The notes under the pieces: generated by a model | The model's input: the letters and a program-made list of their open reading frames with translations, nothing else | Database searches by the model: none | Told to the model about the DNA's origin: nothing | Shown here: positions 1 to 8,710 of the stretch, in pieces | How the letters are laid out: every line of letters begins with the position of its first letter | Numbering within the stretch: position 1 is the first letter of the stretch | Translations under genes and position numbers: made by a program | Assembly (NCBI RefSeq): GCF_020524345.1 | Contig: NZ_JAIVLH010000006.1 | Coordinates: 62,001 to 126,000, forward strand | Length of the DNA: 64,000 bases | DNA from: Metabacillus niabensis | Lineage (GTDB): Bacteria > Bacillota > Bacilli > Bacillales > Bacillaceae | Reading direction: 5' to 3'

Positions 1-779
1 GGAATAAAATACGGAGAACATATGATAATTTCATATTTTGCGTCTTGGATAAATGAGATAAAATGTTTTTCCAGGTTTTCACCATAGGTTGAAATAAACA
101 TTTGGGAGCTTTTACCTGCAACCTGTATTGGAAAATACCGCGTTTCCTTCAAGTCATTTTCACCTGTTGAATCAAACCAATCCGTTAAAAATTGCGTCTG
201 TAAATCTGTCACACCTTCACCTGTTAATTTAAGATGAAAGTCTCTCCAAAACCCAAGCTTTGGATCTTGTCCAATGTATTCCTTACCAATATTAAAACCG
301 CCTAAATAGCCGATTACACCGTCAATAACGGTAATTTTTCGGTGATTTCGGGCTTGAAGAGTGTAAAAAAGAAACGGAAATTTCGGCTTATGAGTGTAAA
401 CAACCTTCACACCCTTTTCTTTTAAAAGGTTCATTTTATTTTTTGTTAATTTAGAGCTGCCAACATAATCAATAAGAAGTCTGACTTCAACACCCTGACT
501 CGCCTTTTCACCTAAAAGAGACAGGAACTCATGGCTAATCTGATCATTTTTTATGATAAAGAATAGCACATGAACACTTTTTCGGCTATTTTTAATGTGT
601 TCAAACAAGTCTTTGTATAAAGAATCGCCATCGGTGTATAAGGTAATATCACTATTTCTAGGTGGATATTGTGCATATTTAGACTTAAGAAGATGACTTT
701 TTCGCCCAAGGTGATAATCGACAATACACCAACAAATAATCGCCACTATGATAAAGCTCAAGATGAAAAATAGTTTCAA
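1..779 (-). CDS. ywjE: Minor cardiolipin synthase, YwjE/ClsB-like (3' part outside window)
   Basis: A phospholipase D-family enzyme that should make cardiolipin from phosphatidylglycerol at the membrane. Reading leftward from a TTG codon at 779, preceded by AGGAGG with 8 bases of spacing, the protein begins with one hydrophobic helix (KLFFILSFIIVAIICW). A PLD domain follows, with the first HKD motif visible as NHRKITVIDG and then GYLGGFNIG. The second HKD motif would lie beyond the window edge, so the gene is cut by the window and not shown to be broken. It is divergent from fadF, as ywjE is in Bacillus subtilis. An overlapping ATG frame (685-921) is a shadow, because it lacks PLD similarity. 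Confidence 0.85.
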   Translation of the reverse strand, partial: MKLFFILSFIIVAIICWCIVDYHLGRKSHLLKSKYAQYPPRNSDITLYTDGDSLYKDLFEHIKNSRKSVHVLFFIIKNDQISHEFLSLLGEKASQGVEVRLLIDYVGSSKLTKNKMNLLKEKGVKVVYTHKPKFPFLFYTLQARNHRKITVIDGVIGYLGGFNIGKEYIGQDPKLGFWRDFHLKLTGEGVTDLQTQFLTDWFDSTGENDLKETRYFPIQVAGKSSQMFISTYGENLEKHFISFIQDAKYEIIICSPYFI

Positions 780-901
780 CCCGCATACCTCCTAGCAGCT
801 TCCTGCACCATTTCATAATAGGTTTTGCGCAACTTCGTATTTTTATGTACATGGCATATTCCATATAGAATAGAATACATTGTACAAAGAAACAAAAGGT
901 A

Positions 902-931
902 TTGACTGAATGCTCATTCATTTATTATGAT
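902..931 (+). promoter_or_regulatory. fadF promoter with overlapping FadR-type operator
   Basis: TTGACT (902-907) and TATGAT (926-931) with 18-bp spacing form a plausible sigma-A promoter. Bases 903-920 read TGACTGA-ATGC-TCATTCA. This differs at one arm position from the B. subtilis FadR (YsiA) operator as I recall it (TGAATGA, four bases, TCATTCA). The operator covers the -35 box, which suits repression. Long-chain acyl-CoA would be the expected inducer. A second possible -10, TATAAT, lies at 936-941. Confidence 0.6.
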
Positions 932-968
932 AAGAGTATAATGAAATGTCTTTTATTAAGAAAAAAGT

Positions 969-1105
969 AAGCGCCTTGGTCAGCCTCAGGCAAATAAGAC
1001 GCAAATGAATAGCAGACGTTTCTTTGTCTTCAAATCATTTGTGGCTAGACCCTAGAGGCAGGTATTAAAGCGACGTCCTGTGATTCGGGCCTAGGCGCTG
1101 GAGCT
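969..1105. repeat. Dispersed palindromic repeat, family 1, copy 1
   Basis: This non-coding element is bounded by AAGCGCCTTG and GGCGCTGGAGCT, so its ends are complementary. Related copies lie at 28826-28913 (reverse), 32341-32450 and 36291-36470. Shared blocks include GGCAAATAAGACG, a TTCTTTGTCTTC-like centre and CTAGGCGCTGGAGCT. It sits in the leader between the fadF promoter and the fadF start, so it is probably transcribed and folded. Confidence 0.75.
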
Positions 1106-1161
1106 TGGCAGTAGGGGAAAAGACATAGACCGCAACAAATGGGAGATTGGGGGAAACAAAA

Positions 1162-3276
1162 GTGGATGCATTATTATGGATTAATTTTGTAGCATTTTTA
1201 ATTGTAACCGCTTACGCAATTCATCTTTTTGTTTATTTAATCCGCACGAGGATGGCGTACATCAAGCTTGGAAAAAAGGTTGAATTTGATGGGAAAGTGA
1301 AGGAGCGGCTTGAAAAAATATGGGTGAATGTATTTGGTCAAAAAAAGCTGTTAAAGGATAAAAAGAGCGGAATGATCCATGTGATGTTTTTCTATGGTTT
1401 TATTCTTGTTCAATTCGGGGCGATTGACTTCATTATCAAGGGCCTTATGCCGGGAGCACATCTACCGCTTGGACCACTGTACACGGCTTTTACATTTTTC
1501 CAGGAGATTGTCACATTTATGATTTTAGTGGCAGTTGTCTGGGCATTTCATCGCCGCTATGTTGAAAAGCTTGTACGATTAAAAAGAGGCTTTAAATCAG
1601 GGCTTGTTTTACTTTTTATCGGTGGACTTATGCTTTCGGTGTTACTGGGTAATGGAATGGGACTCATTTGGCATGGTCATGATCTTACTTGGTCTGAGCC
1701 GCTCGCTTCTTCTTTTGCCTATATCTTGGGATTTGTAGGGGAAACCGGATCAATTGTTATTTTCTATATTGCTTGGTGGGTTCACTTACTGTTTTTATTA
1801 ACATTTTTAGTATATGTACCTCAATCAAAGCATGCACACTTAATTGCAGGACCGGCAAATGTGTATTTTAATCGTACAACAAACCCGGGGAAGCTTGAAA
1901 AAATCGATTTTGAAGATGAAACAAAGGAAACCTTTGGAGTTGGAAAAATTGAGGAATTCACTCAACCGCAATTAATTGATTTATATGCCTGTGTAGAATG
2001 TGGCCGTTGTACAAATATGTGCCCGGCAACAGGAACAGGAAAAATGCTGTCCCCAATGGATTTAATTATTAAACTGAGAGACCATTTAACCTTTACAGGT
2101 GCCGCCGTAACGCAAAAGCAACCATGGGTACCGGCCGTTGCATTTAGTAACACAAAGGGAAATCAAATTGCAATGATGGCATCAAGCTCCGGTGCACAGG
2201 AATCTGCGGCTACCACTTCGGGATATCACGCTTCTTTAATCGGAGATGTGATTACAGAAGAAGAGATCTGGGCTTGTACGACATGTCGTAATTGTGAAGA
2301 TCAATGTCCTGTAATGAATGAGCATGTTGATAAAATCATTGATATGCGCCGTTATCTTGTGCTCACAGAAGGGAAAATGGACGCAGATGCACAGCGTGCG
2401 ATGACGAATATAGAACGCCAAGGAAATCCGTGGGGGCTTAACCGTAAGGAAAAAGAAACATGGCGTGAAGCTCGTCCCGATGTGATCGTTCCTACAGTGA
2501 AAGAAATGAGCAAAGCGGGAGAAGAGTTCGACTACTTATTCTGGGTTGGTTCCATGGGATCATATGATAATCGCAGCCAAAAGATTGCCCTATCTTTCGC
2601 CAAGCTCTTAAATGAAGCAGATGTGAAGTTTGCAATTCTTGGCAACAAAGAGAAAAACTCGGGAGACACTCCGCGCCGTTTAGGAAATGAATTTTTATTC
2701 CAAGAGCTTGCAACAAAAAATATCGATGAATTTGTGAAAAATGATGTGAAAAAAATCGTCACGATTGACCCTCATGCTTACAATATTTTTAAAAATGAAT
2801 ATCCGGATTTCGGTCTTGAAGCTGAAGTATATCACCATACCGAATTACTTGCTGAGTTAGTGGCATCAGGAAAGTTAAAACCAACACTGCCGGTTAACGA
2901 GACGATTACCTTCCATGATTCCTGTTATTTAGGAAGATACAATGAAGTGTATGATGCACCAAGAAATATTTTAAAAGCAATACCTGGTGTTAAGCTTGTC
3001 GAAATGGAACGAAATCGTGAAAAAGGCATGTGCTGTGGTGCAGGCGGAGGCTTAATGTGGACGGAGGAAGATACAGGAAGCCGCATCAATGTCGCAAGAA
3101 CAGAGCAGGCATTGGCTGTTAACCCGTCTGTTATCAGTTCTGGATGTCCGTACTGTTTAACAATGCTAAGTGATGGCACGAAGGCGAAGGAAGTGGAAGA
3201 AGCCGTGGGCACCTATGATGTAGCAGAACTATTAGAAAAGTCGATTTTTGGCGAACGAAATGAGCAAGTTTCATAG
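1162..3276 (+). CDS. fadF: FadF-like iron-sulfur oxidoreductase of fatty-acid oxidation
   Basis: A membrane-bound (Fe-S)-binding reductase thought to take electrons from acyl-CoA dehydrogenases or ETF into the respiratory chain. The N-terminal third has several membrane helices of the nitrate-reductase gamma type. Two ferredoxin motifs follow, CVECGRCTNMCP and CTTCRNCEDQCP. The C-terminal half has two cysteine-rich CCG-type domains (HDSCYLGRYN, CCGAGGG, SGCPYCLTML). A GTG at 1162 fits best, being 8 bases after GGGGG; a TTG at 1147 is in frame but overlaps that RBS. The length (about 704 aa) is normal for FadF. The upstream FadR-like operator suggests repression when acyl-CoA is scarce. ywjE is its divergent neighbour and the mmg-like genes lie downstream. 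Confidence 0.92.
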   Translation: MDALLWINFVAFLIVTAYAIHLFVYLIRTRMAYIKLGKKVEFDGKVKERLEKIWVNVFGQKKLLKDKKSGMIHVMFFYGFILVQFGAIDFIIKGLMPGAHLPLGPLYTAFTFFQEIVTFMILVAVVWAFHRRYVEKLVRLKRGFKSGLVLLFIGGLMLSVLLGNGMGLIWHGHDLTWSEPLASSFAYILGFVGETGSIVIFYIAWWVHLLFLLTFLVYVPQSKHAHLIAGPANVYFNRTTNPGKLEKIDFEDETKETFGVGKIEEFTQPQLIDLYACVECGRCTNMCPATGTGKMLSPMDLIIKLRDHLTFTGAAVTQKQPWVPAVAFSNTKGNQIAMMASSSGAQESAATTSGYHASLIGDVITEEEIWACTTCRNCEDQCPVMNEHVDKIIDMRRYLVLTEGKMDADAQRAMTNIERQGNPWGLNRKEKETWREARPDVIVPTVKEMSKAGEEFDYLFWVGSMGSYDNRSQKIALSFAKLLNEADVKFAILGNKEKNSGDTPRRLGNEFLFQELATKNIDEFVKNDVKKIVTIDPHAYNIFKNEYPDFGLEAEVYHHTELLAELVASGKLKPTLPVNETITFHDSCYLGRYNEVYDAPRNILKAIPGVKLVEMERNREKGMCCGAGGGLMWTEEDTGSRINVARTEQALAVNPSVISSGCPYCLTMLSDGTKAKEVEEAVGTYDVAELLEKSIFGERNEQVS

Positions 3277-3306
3277 ACATTTTCAAAGATTGATAAGCTA
3301 AAATAA

Positions 3307-3331
3307 AAAGAGGGGGGGCATACCCCTCTTT
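3307..3331 (+). terminator. Terminator after fadF
   Basis: AAAGAGGGG pairs with CCCCTCTTT around a short G-rich loop. The T-run is short, so termination may be partial. It separates fadF from the mmgA promoter region. Confidence 0.5.
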
Positions 3332-3346
3332 GCCTTGAAGAAAAAT

Positions 3347-3364
3347 TGAGCGAGCGTTCAGTCA
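3347..3364 (+). promoter_or_regulatory. FadR-like operator before mmgA
   Basis: TGAGCGA-GCGT-TCAGTCA has the 7-4-7 layout of the Bacillus FadR site, matching 5 of 7 and 6 of 7 arm bases. It lies about 40 bp before the mmgA start. The site upstream of fadF (903-920) is a better match, and together they suggest a local regulon. Confidence 0.5.
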
Positions 3365-3368
3365 AAGT

Positions 3369-3382
3369 TGTAAGCGTTTACT
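3369..3382 (+). promoter_or_regulatory. cre site (CcpA) before mmgA
   Basis: TGTAAGCGTTTACT matches the catabolite-responsive element pattern TGTAANCGNTTACA at all but the last base. It lies just downstream of the FadR-like operator and 22 bp before the mmgA ATG. B. subtilis mmgA is known to be under CcpA control. Confidence 0.6.
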
Positions 3383-3404
3383 AACATCGAAGGGGAGTTT
3401 ATAT

Positions 3405-4583
3405 ATGGTGAAAACAGTGATTTTAAGTGGAGTGAGAACACCGATTGGAAAATTTGGTGGAGCATTGTCAACATTAACAGCCGCAGAACTAGGCGGAATT
3501 GCGATAAAAGAAGCACTATTAAGAGCAAAGGTTAGAGCTGAAGATGTACAAGAAGTGATTTTAGGAAATGTCCTGCAAGGCGGGCAGGGACAAATTCCTT
3601 CACGCCAAGCCGCACGAGCTGCAGGCTTACCTTGGAATGTGAAAACAGAAACTGTGAATAAAGTGTGTGCATCCGGTTTGAGAAGTGTCACAATGGCTGA
3701 CCAAATCATTCGTGCCGGTGATGAAGAAGTGATCGTCGCAGGCGGGATGGAATCAATGAGCAATGCACCCTATATCATGCCAAAGGCAAGATGGGGCTTA
3801 AGAATGGGTGATCATCCAGTCAAGGATTTAATGATTCATGACGGATTAACTTGCAGCTTTACTGGCGTTCATATGGGGACATACGGAAACAGCACCTCAA
3901 AGGAGCTCGAGATTACGAGAGAACAGCAGGATGAGTGGGCATTAAGAAGCCATAAGCGGGCAGTTGCTGCCCAAGAGTCAGGGATACTGGCAGAAGAAAT
4001 CATTCCTGTATCAGTTCCACAACGAAAGGGAGATCCAATCATCGTGGACAAAGATGAAGCACCGCGAAAGGACACATCAATCGAACGTTTAGCTAAGTTG
4101 TCTCCCGTTTTTGACCATGACGGAACAATTACAGCCGGAAATGCCCCGGGAATAAATGATGGAGCAGCTGCCCTTGTTCTTATGAGTGATGAAAAGGCTC
4201 AAAAAGAAGGCAGAGAACCTCTTGCAACCATTTTAGCTCATACAGCCATCGCAGGTGAGGCAGAAGACTTTCCCAAAACACCTGGACTTGTCATTAATGA
4301 ACTATTAAGGAAAACAGGAAAAACGGTTGAAGATATTGACTTATTTGAAATCAATGAAGCTTTTGCGACAGTGGCATTGGCTGCAAACCAATTGGCAAAT
4401 CTTGATCCTGAAAAGGTCAATGTAAATGGTGGAGCAGTAGCGCTCGGACATCCGATCGGTGCGAGCGGAGCGAGAATTCTTATTACTCTTATTCACGAAT
4501 TAAAGCGAAGAGGCGGAGGAATTGGGATTGCGGCAATCTGCTCAGGTGGCGGTCAAGGTGATGCGATTATGATTGAAGTTTAA
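3405..4583 (+). CDS. mmgA: Acetyl-CoA C-acetyltransferase (thiolase)
   Basis: A degradative or biosynthetic thiolase that splits acetoacetyl-CoA or 3-ketoacyl-CoA with CoA, or condenses two acetyl-CoA. All catalytic landmarks are present: Cys88 in VCASGL, His349 in GHPIGASG, and Cys379 in CSGGGQGD. The 392-residue length is typical. The ATG at 3405 follows AGGGGAG. It opens a tight run with the 3-hydroxybutyryl-CoA dehydrogenase and two acyl-CoA dehydrogenases, all on the plus strand, matching the B. subtilis mmgABC order. A role in beta-oxidation or short-chain acyl-CoA use follows from this context; chain-length preference cannot be read from the sequence. Confidence 0.9.
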   Translation: MVKTVILSGVRTPIGKFGGALSTLTAAELGGIAIKEALLRAKVRAEDVQEVILGNVLQGGQGQIPSRQAARAAGLPWNVKTETVNKVCASGLRSVTMADQIIRAGDEEVIVAGGMESMSNAPYIMPKARWGLRMGDHPVKDLMIHDGLTCSFTGVHMGTYGNSTSKELEITREQQDEWALRSHKRAVAAQESGILAEEIIPVSVPQRKGDPIIVDKDEAPRKDTSIERLAKLSPVFDHDGTITAGNAPGINDGAAALVLMSDEKAQKEGREPLATILAHTAIAGEAEDFPKTPGLVINELLRKTGKTVEDIDLFEINEAFATVALAANQLANLDPEKVNVNGGAVALGHPIGASGARILITLIHELKRRGGGIGIAAICSGGGQGDAIMIEV

Positions 4584-4618
4584 TAGAGATTAATCAAGTT
4601 AAATTAAGGAGGGTTTCG

Positions 4619-5470
4619 ATGACAATTCAAAAAATCATGGTGATCGGCGCAGGGCAAATGGGTTCAGGGATCGCCCAAGTTTGTGCAATGGCAGGCTATG
4701 AAGTTGTTCTTCATGATCTAAATGAGGAAATCGTCCATAAAGGTATCAACTCCATTAAAAAACAGCTTCAAAAACAGGTGGAGAAGGAAAAGCTAACAAA
4801 CAGCGAAAAAGAAGAAATCATTCAAAGACTAAACTTTTCCTCAACTCTTGATCATGTGAAGAAAGCAGATCTAATCATTGAAGCAATTATCGAAAAAATG
4901 GAAGTCAAAACCAGTCTATTTGAAAAACTGGATCAGTTGGCGAGTGAAAAGACGATTTTAGCAACAAACACCTCGTCATTGCCGATCACAGAAATTGCTG
5001 CCGCAACAACCAGGCCTGATCGTGTCATTGGCATGCACTTTATGAATCCTGTTCCGGTCATGAAGCTGGTTGAAATCATTCGGGGATTAGCAACATCAGA
5101 TGAGGTGTATGAGCAAATTGAAACCGTGACAAGGAAACTTAATAAAACACCTGTTGAGGTTCAAGACTTTCCGGGATTTGTGTCAAACCGGATTTTAATG
5201 CCAATGATTAATGAGGCCATTTTTACGGTGTATGAAGGTGTAGCAGAGCCGGAAGCGGTTGATGAAGTAATGAAGCTTGGCATGAATCATCCGATGGGAC
5301 CGCTAACCCTTGCTGACTTTATTGGCTTAGATACGTGTCTTTATATTATGGAAACTCTTCTCGAGGGCTTCGGTGATGATAAGTACCGACCATGTCCATT
5401 ACTAAGAAAATACGTAAAAGCAGGGTGGCTCGGCCGAAAATCAGGCAGAGGATTTTATCAGTATTCGTAA
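4619..5470 (+). CDS. mmgB: 3-hydroxybutyryl-CoA dehydrogenase
   Basis: An NAD-dependent oxidoreductase that interconverts 3-hydroxyacyl-CoA and acetoacetyl-CoA. The N-terminus has the dinucleotide-binding motif VIGAGQMGSGIAQ. The middle has TNTSSLPIT and the HFMNPVPVMKLVE stretch with the catalytic His. The C-terminal helical domain carries NHPMGPLTLADFIGLD and ends GRGFYQYS. Its 283 residues are the usual length. The ATG at 4619 has a strong AGGAGG. It lies 35 bp after mmgA and 32 bp before the first acyl-CoA dehydrogenase, so the genes are probably co-transcribed. Confidence 0.9.
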   Translation: MTIQKIMVIGAGQMGSGIAQVCAMAGYEVVLHDLNEEIVHKGINSIKKQLQKQVEKEKLTNSEKEEIIQRLNFSSTLDHVKKADLIIEAIIEKMEVKTSLFEKLDQLASEKTILATNTSSLPITEIAAATTRPDRVIGMHFMNPVPVMKLVEIIRGLATSDEVYEQIETVTRKLNKTPVEVQDFPGFVSNRILMPMINEAIFTVYEGVAEPEAVDEVMKLGMNHPMGPLTLADFIGLDTCLYIMETLLEGFGDDKYRPCPLLRKYVKAGWLGRKSGRGFYQYS

Positions 5471-5502
5471 TACATCTGATATGACCAAAGGGGTGGGCAT
5501 CT

Positions 5503-6645
5503 ATGAATGTGGCGTTAACAGATGAACAAATAATGTTACGAAAAATGGTGCGTGATTTTGCCAAAACAGAGGTAGAGCCGTTTGTTGAGAAAATGGAGCA
5601 AGGGGTATTTCCTAGAGCAATCCTCAACAAAATGGCGGAATTGGGATTGATGGGAATCCCGGTTCCAAACAAATATGATGGAGCCGATCTGGATTTTACC
5701 TCTTATATGATGGTTATTCATGAACTGGCAAAGGTAAGTGCAACATTGGCGGTTATTTTATCAGTTCATACGTCGGTTGGAACGTATCCGATTTTGTCGT
5801 TTGGCACGGAAGCGCAAAAAGAAAAATACGTAAAAAAGCTGGCGCGAGGTGAGCATTTAGGAGCCTTTTGTTTAACAGAACCGGGATCAGGATCTGATGC
5901 GGCAAGCATGAAAACAAAAGCTGTCAAAAAGGGGCAATTTTATGTGCTGAATGGATCAAAGATGTTCATTACAAATGGCGGGGAAGCAGACACCTATATC
6001 GTGTTTGCCAGAACAGGGGAAGAGAAAACGAGTACCAGCATCTCTGCGTTTATTATTGAAAAAGATACACCCGGTTTAATTATCGGCAAGGATGAACACA
6101 AGATGGGCTTAAATGGATCGAGAACGGTTCAGCTTATCTTTGAAGATGCACAGGTTCCAATTGAAAACCTTCTTGGACATGAAGGGGAAGGCTTTAAGAT
6201 TGCGATGGCAAATCTTGATGGCGGCCGAATTGGCATCGCCGCACAGGCATTGGGCATTGCGGAAGCAGCACTTGAAAAAGCAGTACAATATGCCGGGGAG
6301 CGAAAGCAATTTGGCAAGCCAATTTCTGCTCAACAGGGTATTTCTTTTAAGCTTGCTGACATGGCGACAAATGTGGAGGCGGCGAAACTATTAGTCTATC
6401 AAGCAGCTTGGTTAAAGGACCAGGGCATGCCTTGTGGAAAGCAAGCAGCAATGGCCAAATTATTTGCTTCCAAAACGGCAATGGACGTCACAACAGAGGC
6501 GATACAGGTGTTTGGAGGATACGGCTATACAAAGGATTACCCTGTTGAACGGTATTTCCGTGATGCAAAAGTATGTGAGATCTATGAAGGCACAAGTGAA
6601 ATCCAACGAATCGTCATCAGTAAACATCTATTAAAAGAACGATAA
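5503..6645 (+). CDS. mmgC: Acyl-CoA dehydrogenase 1 (short-chain type, MmgC-like)
   Basis: A flavoenzyme that catalyses the first oxidation of acyl-CoA to enoyl-CoA, passing electrons to ETF. Visible features are the FAD/substrate signature [14 protein letters not shown], the [14 protein letters not shown] stretch, and the catalytic base Glu362 in YEGTSEIQ. The length of 380 is normal. The ATG at 5503 follows AAAGGGGTGG. The next gene is a clear paralogue (379 aa), which suggests two chain-length or branched-chain specificities. The MmgC name rests on position after mmgA-mmgB rather than on a residue-level specificity marker. Confidence 0.85.
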   Translation: MNVALTDEQIMLRKMVRDFAKTEVEPFVEKMEQGVFPRAILNKMAELGLMGIPVPNKYDGADLDFTSYMMVIHELAKVSATLAVILSVHTSVGTYPILSFGTEAQKEKYVKKLARGEHLGAFCLTEPGSGSDAASMKTKAVKKGQFYVLNGSKMFITNGGEADTYIVFARTGEEKTSTSISAFIIEKDTPGLIIGKDEHKMGLNGSRTVQLIFEDAQVPIENLLGHEGEGFKIAMANLDGGRIGIAAQALGIAEAALEKAVQYAGERKQFGKPISAQQGISFKLADMATNVEAAKLLVYQAAWLKDQGMPCGKQAAMAKLFASKTAMDVTTEAIQVFGGYGYTKDYPVERYFRDAKVCEIYEGTSEIQRIVISKHLLKER

Positions 6646-6673
6646 ATTAAGCGGTAACAAAGGGGAGAGCACA

Positions 6674-7813
6674 ATGTACTTTAAGCTATCTGAAGAACAT
6701 GAAATGTTAAGAAAAACAGTTCGGGATTTTGCGAGAAAAGAAGTTGAACCAACAGCAGCTGAACGAGATGAACAAGAGCGATTTGATAGGAACATTTTTA
6801 AGAAAATGGCGAACCTGGGATTAACCGGTATTCCCTGGCCTGAGGAATATGGCGGAATCGGAAGTGACTATTTAGCTTATGTGATTGCAGTTGAAGAGCT
6901 CTCAAGGGTATGCGCATCAACAGGTGTGACATTATCAGCTCACACATCACTGGCGGGGTGGCCGTTATTTAAATTCGGCACAGAGGAGCAAAAACAGAAA
7001 TATTTAACACCAATGGCACTTGGAGAAAAAATTGGTGCTTACGGATTAACAGAGCCCGGTTCAGGATCAGATGCCGGCGGAATGCGCACACATGCCAGGG
7101 AAGACGGAGATCACTACGTATTAAATGGATCAAAAATCTTTATTACAAACGGTGGAATTGCCGACCTTTATATCGTTTTTGCCATAACGGACCCTTCCAG
7201 TAAACATAAGGGCACAACCGCATTTATTATTGAGAAAGACTTTGAAGGCTTTTCTGTCGGTAAAAAAGAAAGCAAGCTGGGCATTCGTTCCTCACCAACA
7301 ACAGAAATTATCTTTGAAGAATGCAAAGTGCCAAAGGACAACATATTAGGTCAAATTGGGGAAGGATTTAAAATTGCGATGATGACTTTAGATGGCGGTA
7401 GAAACGGAATTGCCGCACAAGCAGTAGGAATCGCACAAGGCGCACTGGATGCAGCAGTTGCCTATGCAAAGGAACGTGAACAGTTCGGCAAGCCCATTGC
7501 CGCGCAGCAGGGAATTAGTTTCAAGCTGGCTGATATGGCGACAAGCATTGAGGCAGCACGTCTGTTAACCTATCAAGCCGCATGGCTCGAATCAAAAGGA
7601 CTTCCATATGGAAAAGAATCGGCTATGTCAAAGCTCTTTGCAGGAGACACAGCAATGAAGGTCACAACAGAAGCTGTCCAAGTATTCGGAGGCTACGGCT
7701 ATACAAAAGACTACCCTGTAGAACGCTACATGAGAGACGCAAAAATCACCCAAATCTACGAAGGAACCCAGGAAATCCAGCGATTAGTTATTTCTAGAAT
7801 GCTAACAAAGTAG
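6674..7813 (+). CDS. acdA: Acyl-CoA dehydrogenase 2 (AcdA-like)
   Basis: The second acyl-CoA dehydrogenase of the cluster. It has the same landmarks: [26 protein letters not shown], and catalytic Glu363 in YEGTQEIQ. It starts at ATG 6674 after AAAGGGGAGAG, 28 bp from the previous stop. In B. subtilis, acdA lies between fadF and rpoE, and this gene has the matching position once the mmg and icmF insertions are set aside. Electrons would go to ETF and perhaps FadF. Substrate range is not readable; the IcmF neighbour makes isobutyryl-CoA or butyryl-CoA reasonable candidates. Confidence 0.85.
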   Translation: MYFKLSEEHEMLRKTVRDFARKEVEPTAAERDEQERFDRNIFKKMANLGLTGIPWPEEYGGIGSDYLAYVIAVEELSRVCASTGVTLSAHTSLAGWPLFKFGTEEQKQKYLTPMALGEKIGAYGLTEPGSGSDAGGMRTHAREDGDHYVLNGSKIFITNGGIADLYIVFAITDPSSKHKGTTAFIIEKDFEGFSVGKKESKLGIRSSPTTEIIFEECKVPKDNILGQIGEGFKIAMMTLDGGRNGIAAQAVGIAQGALDAAVAYAKEREQFGKPIAAQQGISFKLADMATSIEAARLLTYQAAWLESKGLPYGKESAMSKLFAGDTAMKVTTEAVQVFGGYGYTKDYPVERYMRDAKITQIYEGTQEIQRLVISRMLTK

Positions 7814-7871
7814 ATTTTATAAGTCCTTAGTGTTTGTTGCTTTAGAAATCTTATTTCAAAACAAGAGTGAA

Positions 7872-7994
7872 ATGGAGCGGAAGACACTCGACTCCTGCGG
7901 GAAATGAGGAAAGGCTTAGAACCCGCAAGCGAAGCTGAAGGACACTCAGCTTCCTCCCCGCGGAAAGTGAGTGTCTGGAGCGCAATGGAACGAA
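7872..7994. repeat. Dispersed palindromic repeat, family 2, copy 1
   Basis: A GC-richer element with blocks ATGGAGCGG, ACTCCTGCGGGAA, CCCCGCGGAAAG and GAGTGTCTGGAGCG, able to fold on itself. Relatives lie at 11977-12072 and 45280-45361, with a fragment at 47466-47492. An open frame runs through it into the TetR gene, but this is not a true N-terminus. Confidence 0.7.
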
Positions 7995-8065
7995 CTATTT
8001 TTACCGTTAACTATTTTAAAATCAACAAAGTATGCGAAAGTGTCAATGTTAGGTGGGAAACGCAG

Positions 8066-8710
8066 ATGAAAAAACGAGAAGTTGTCGCATCTGTAAAAGA
8101 TGAAAAATTAATTGAAAAACGCAGAGAGCAAATGATCAAGGGTGCAGTAACCCTTTTTAAAGAAAAAGGATTTCACAGAACAACAACAAGAGAAATTGCC
8201 CGGGCGGCTGGCTTCAGCATCGGCACATTATATGAATACATCCGACAAAAAGAAGATGTGCTGTACCTAGTCTGTGACAGGATTTATGACCAGGTCCACA
8301 TCCGTCTTGAAGAAAATCTTGATACAAAGCAAGGAACAATCGAAAGCCTCAAGCAGGCGATTGAAAACTACTTTAAAGTCATGGACGACATGCAGGATGA
8401 AGTCCTTGTCATGTACCAAGAAGCAAAATCTCTTTCAAAAGATGCTCTGCCTTATGTATTAAAAAAAGAAATTGAAATGGTCGGGATGTTTAAACACATT
8501 ATTGATTGCTGTGTGAAAAATGGAGAGCTCACACTTTCGGAAAAAGAATCTGAATTAATTGCCCATAACATCTTTGTGCAAGGACAAATGTGGGGCTTTC
8601 GCAGATGGGCTCTCCAAAAAATATATACAATTGATGACTATATTGAGCTGCAAACCAAGGTGATTTTACAAGGGGTAGGAGAGAAACAGAACGAACAAAG
8701 GGGTGATTAG
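8066..8710 (+). CDS. TetR-family regulator of acyl-CoA degradation (FadR-like)
   Basis: A 214-residue TetR repressor. The N-terminus has a helix-turn-helix typical of the family (TLFKEKGFHRTTTREIARAAGFSIGTLYEYI), here at about residues 30-60, and a C-terminal helical ligand domain like FadR/YsiA. The chosen start is ATG 8066, nine bases after AGGTGG. A longer in-frame start at 7904 would put a dispersed repeat into the protein and is rejected. The stop abuts the icmF ATG, so the two are translationally coupled. It may bind the FadR-like sites before fadF and mmgA, with acyl-CoA as effector, but that link is inference; a FadR orthologue could also exist elsewhere in the genome. Confidence 0.82.
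   Translation: MKKREVVASVKDEKLIEKRREQMIKGAVTLFKEKGFHRTTTREIARAAGFSIGTLYEYIRQKEDVLYLVCDRIYDQVHIRLEENLDTKQGTIESLKQAIENYFKVMDDMQDEVLVMYQEAKSLSKDALPYVLKKEIEMVGMFKHIIDCCVKNGELTLSEKESELIAHNIFVQGQMWGFRRWALQKIYTIDDYIELQTKVILQGVGEKQNEQRGD

Noticed and set aside
685-921. 78-codon minus-strand frame at the ywjE start
   Set aside because: It overlaps the ywjE N-terminus in another frame and the fadF operator, with no family resemblance.
7904-8065. N-terminal extension of the TetR regulator
   Set aside because: It translates a family 2 dispersed repeat and lacks TetR similarity. The ATG at 8066 has a good RBS and starts directly before the HTH.
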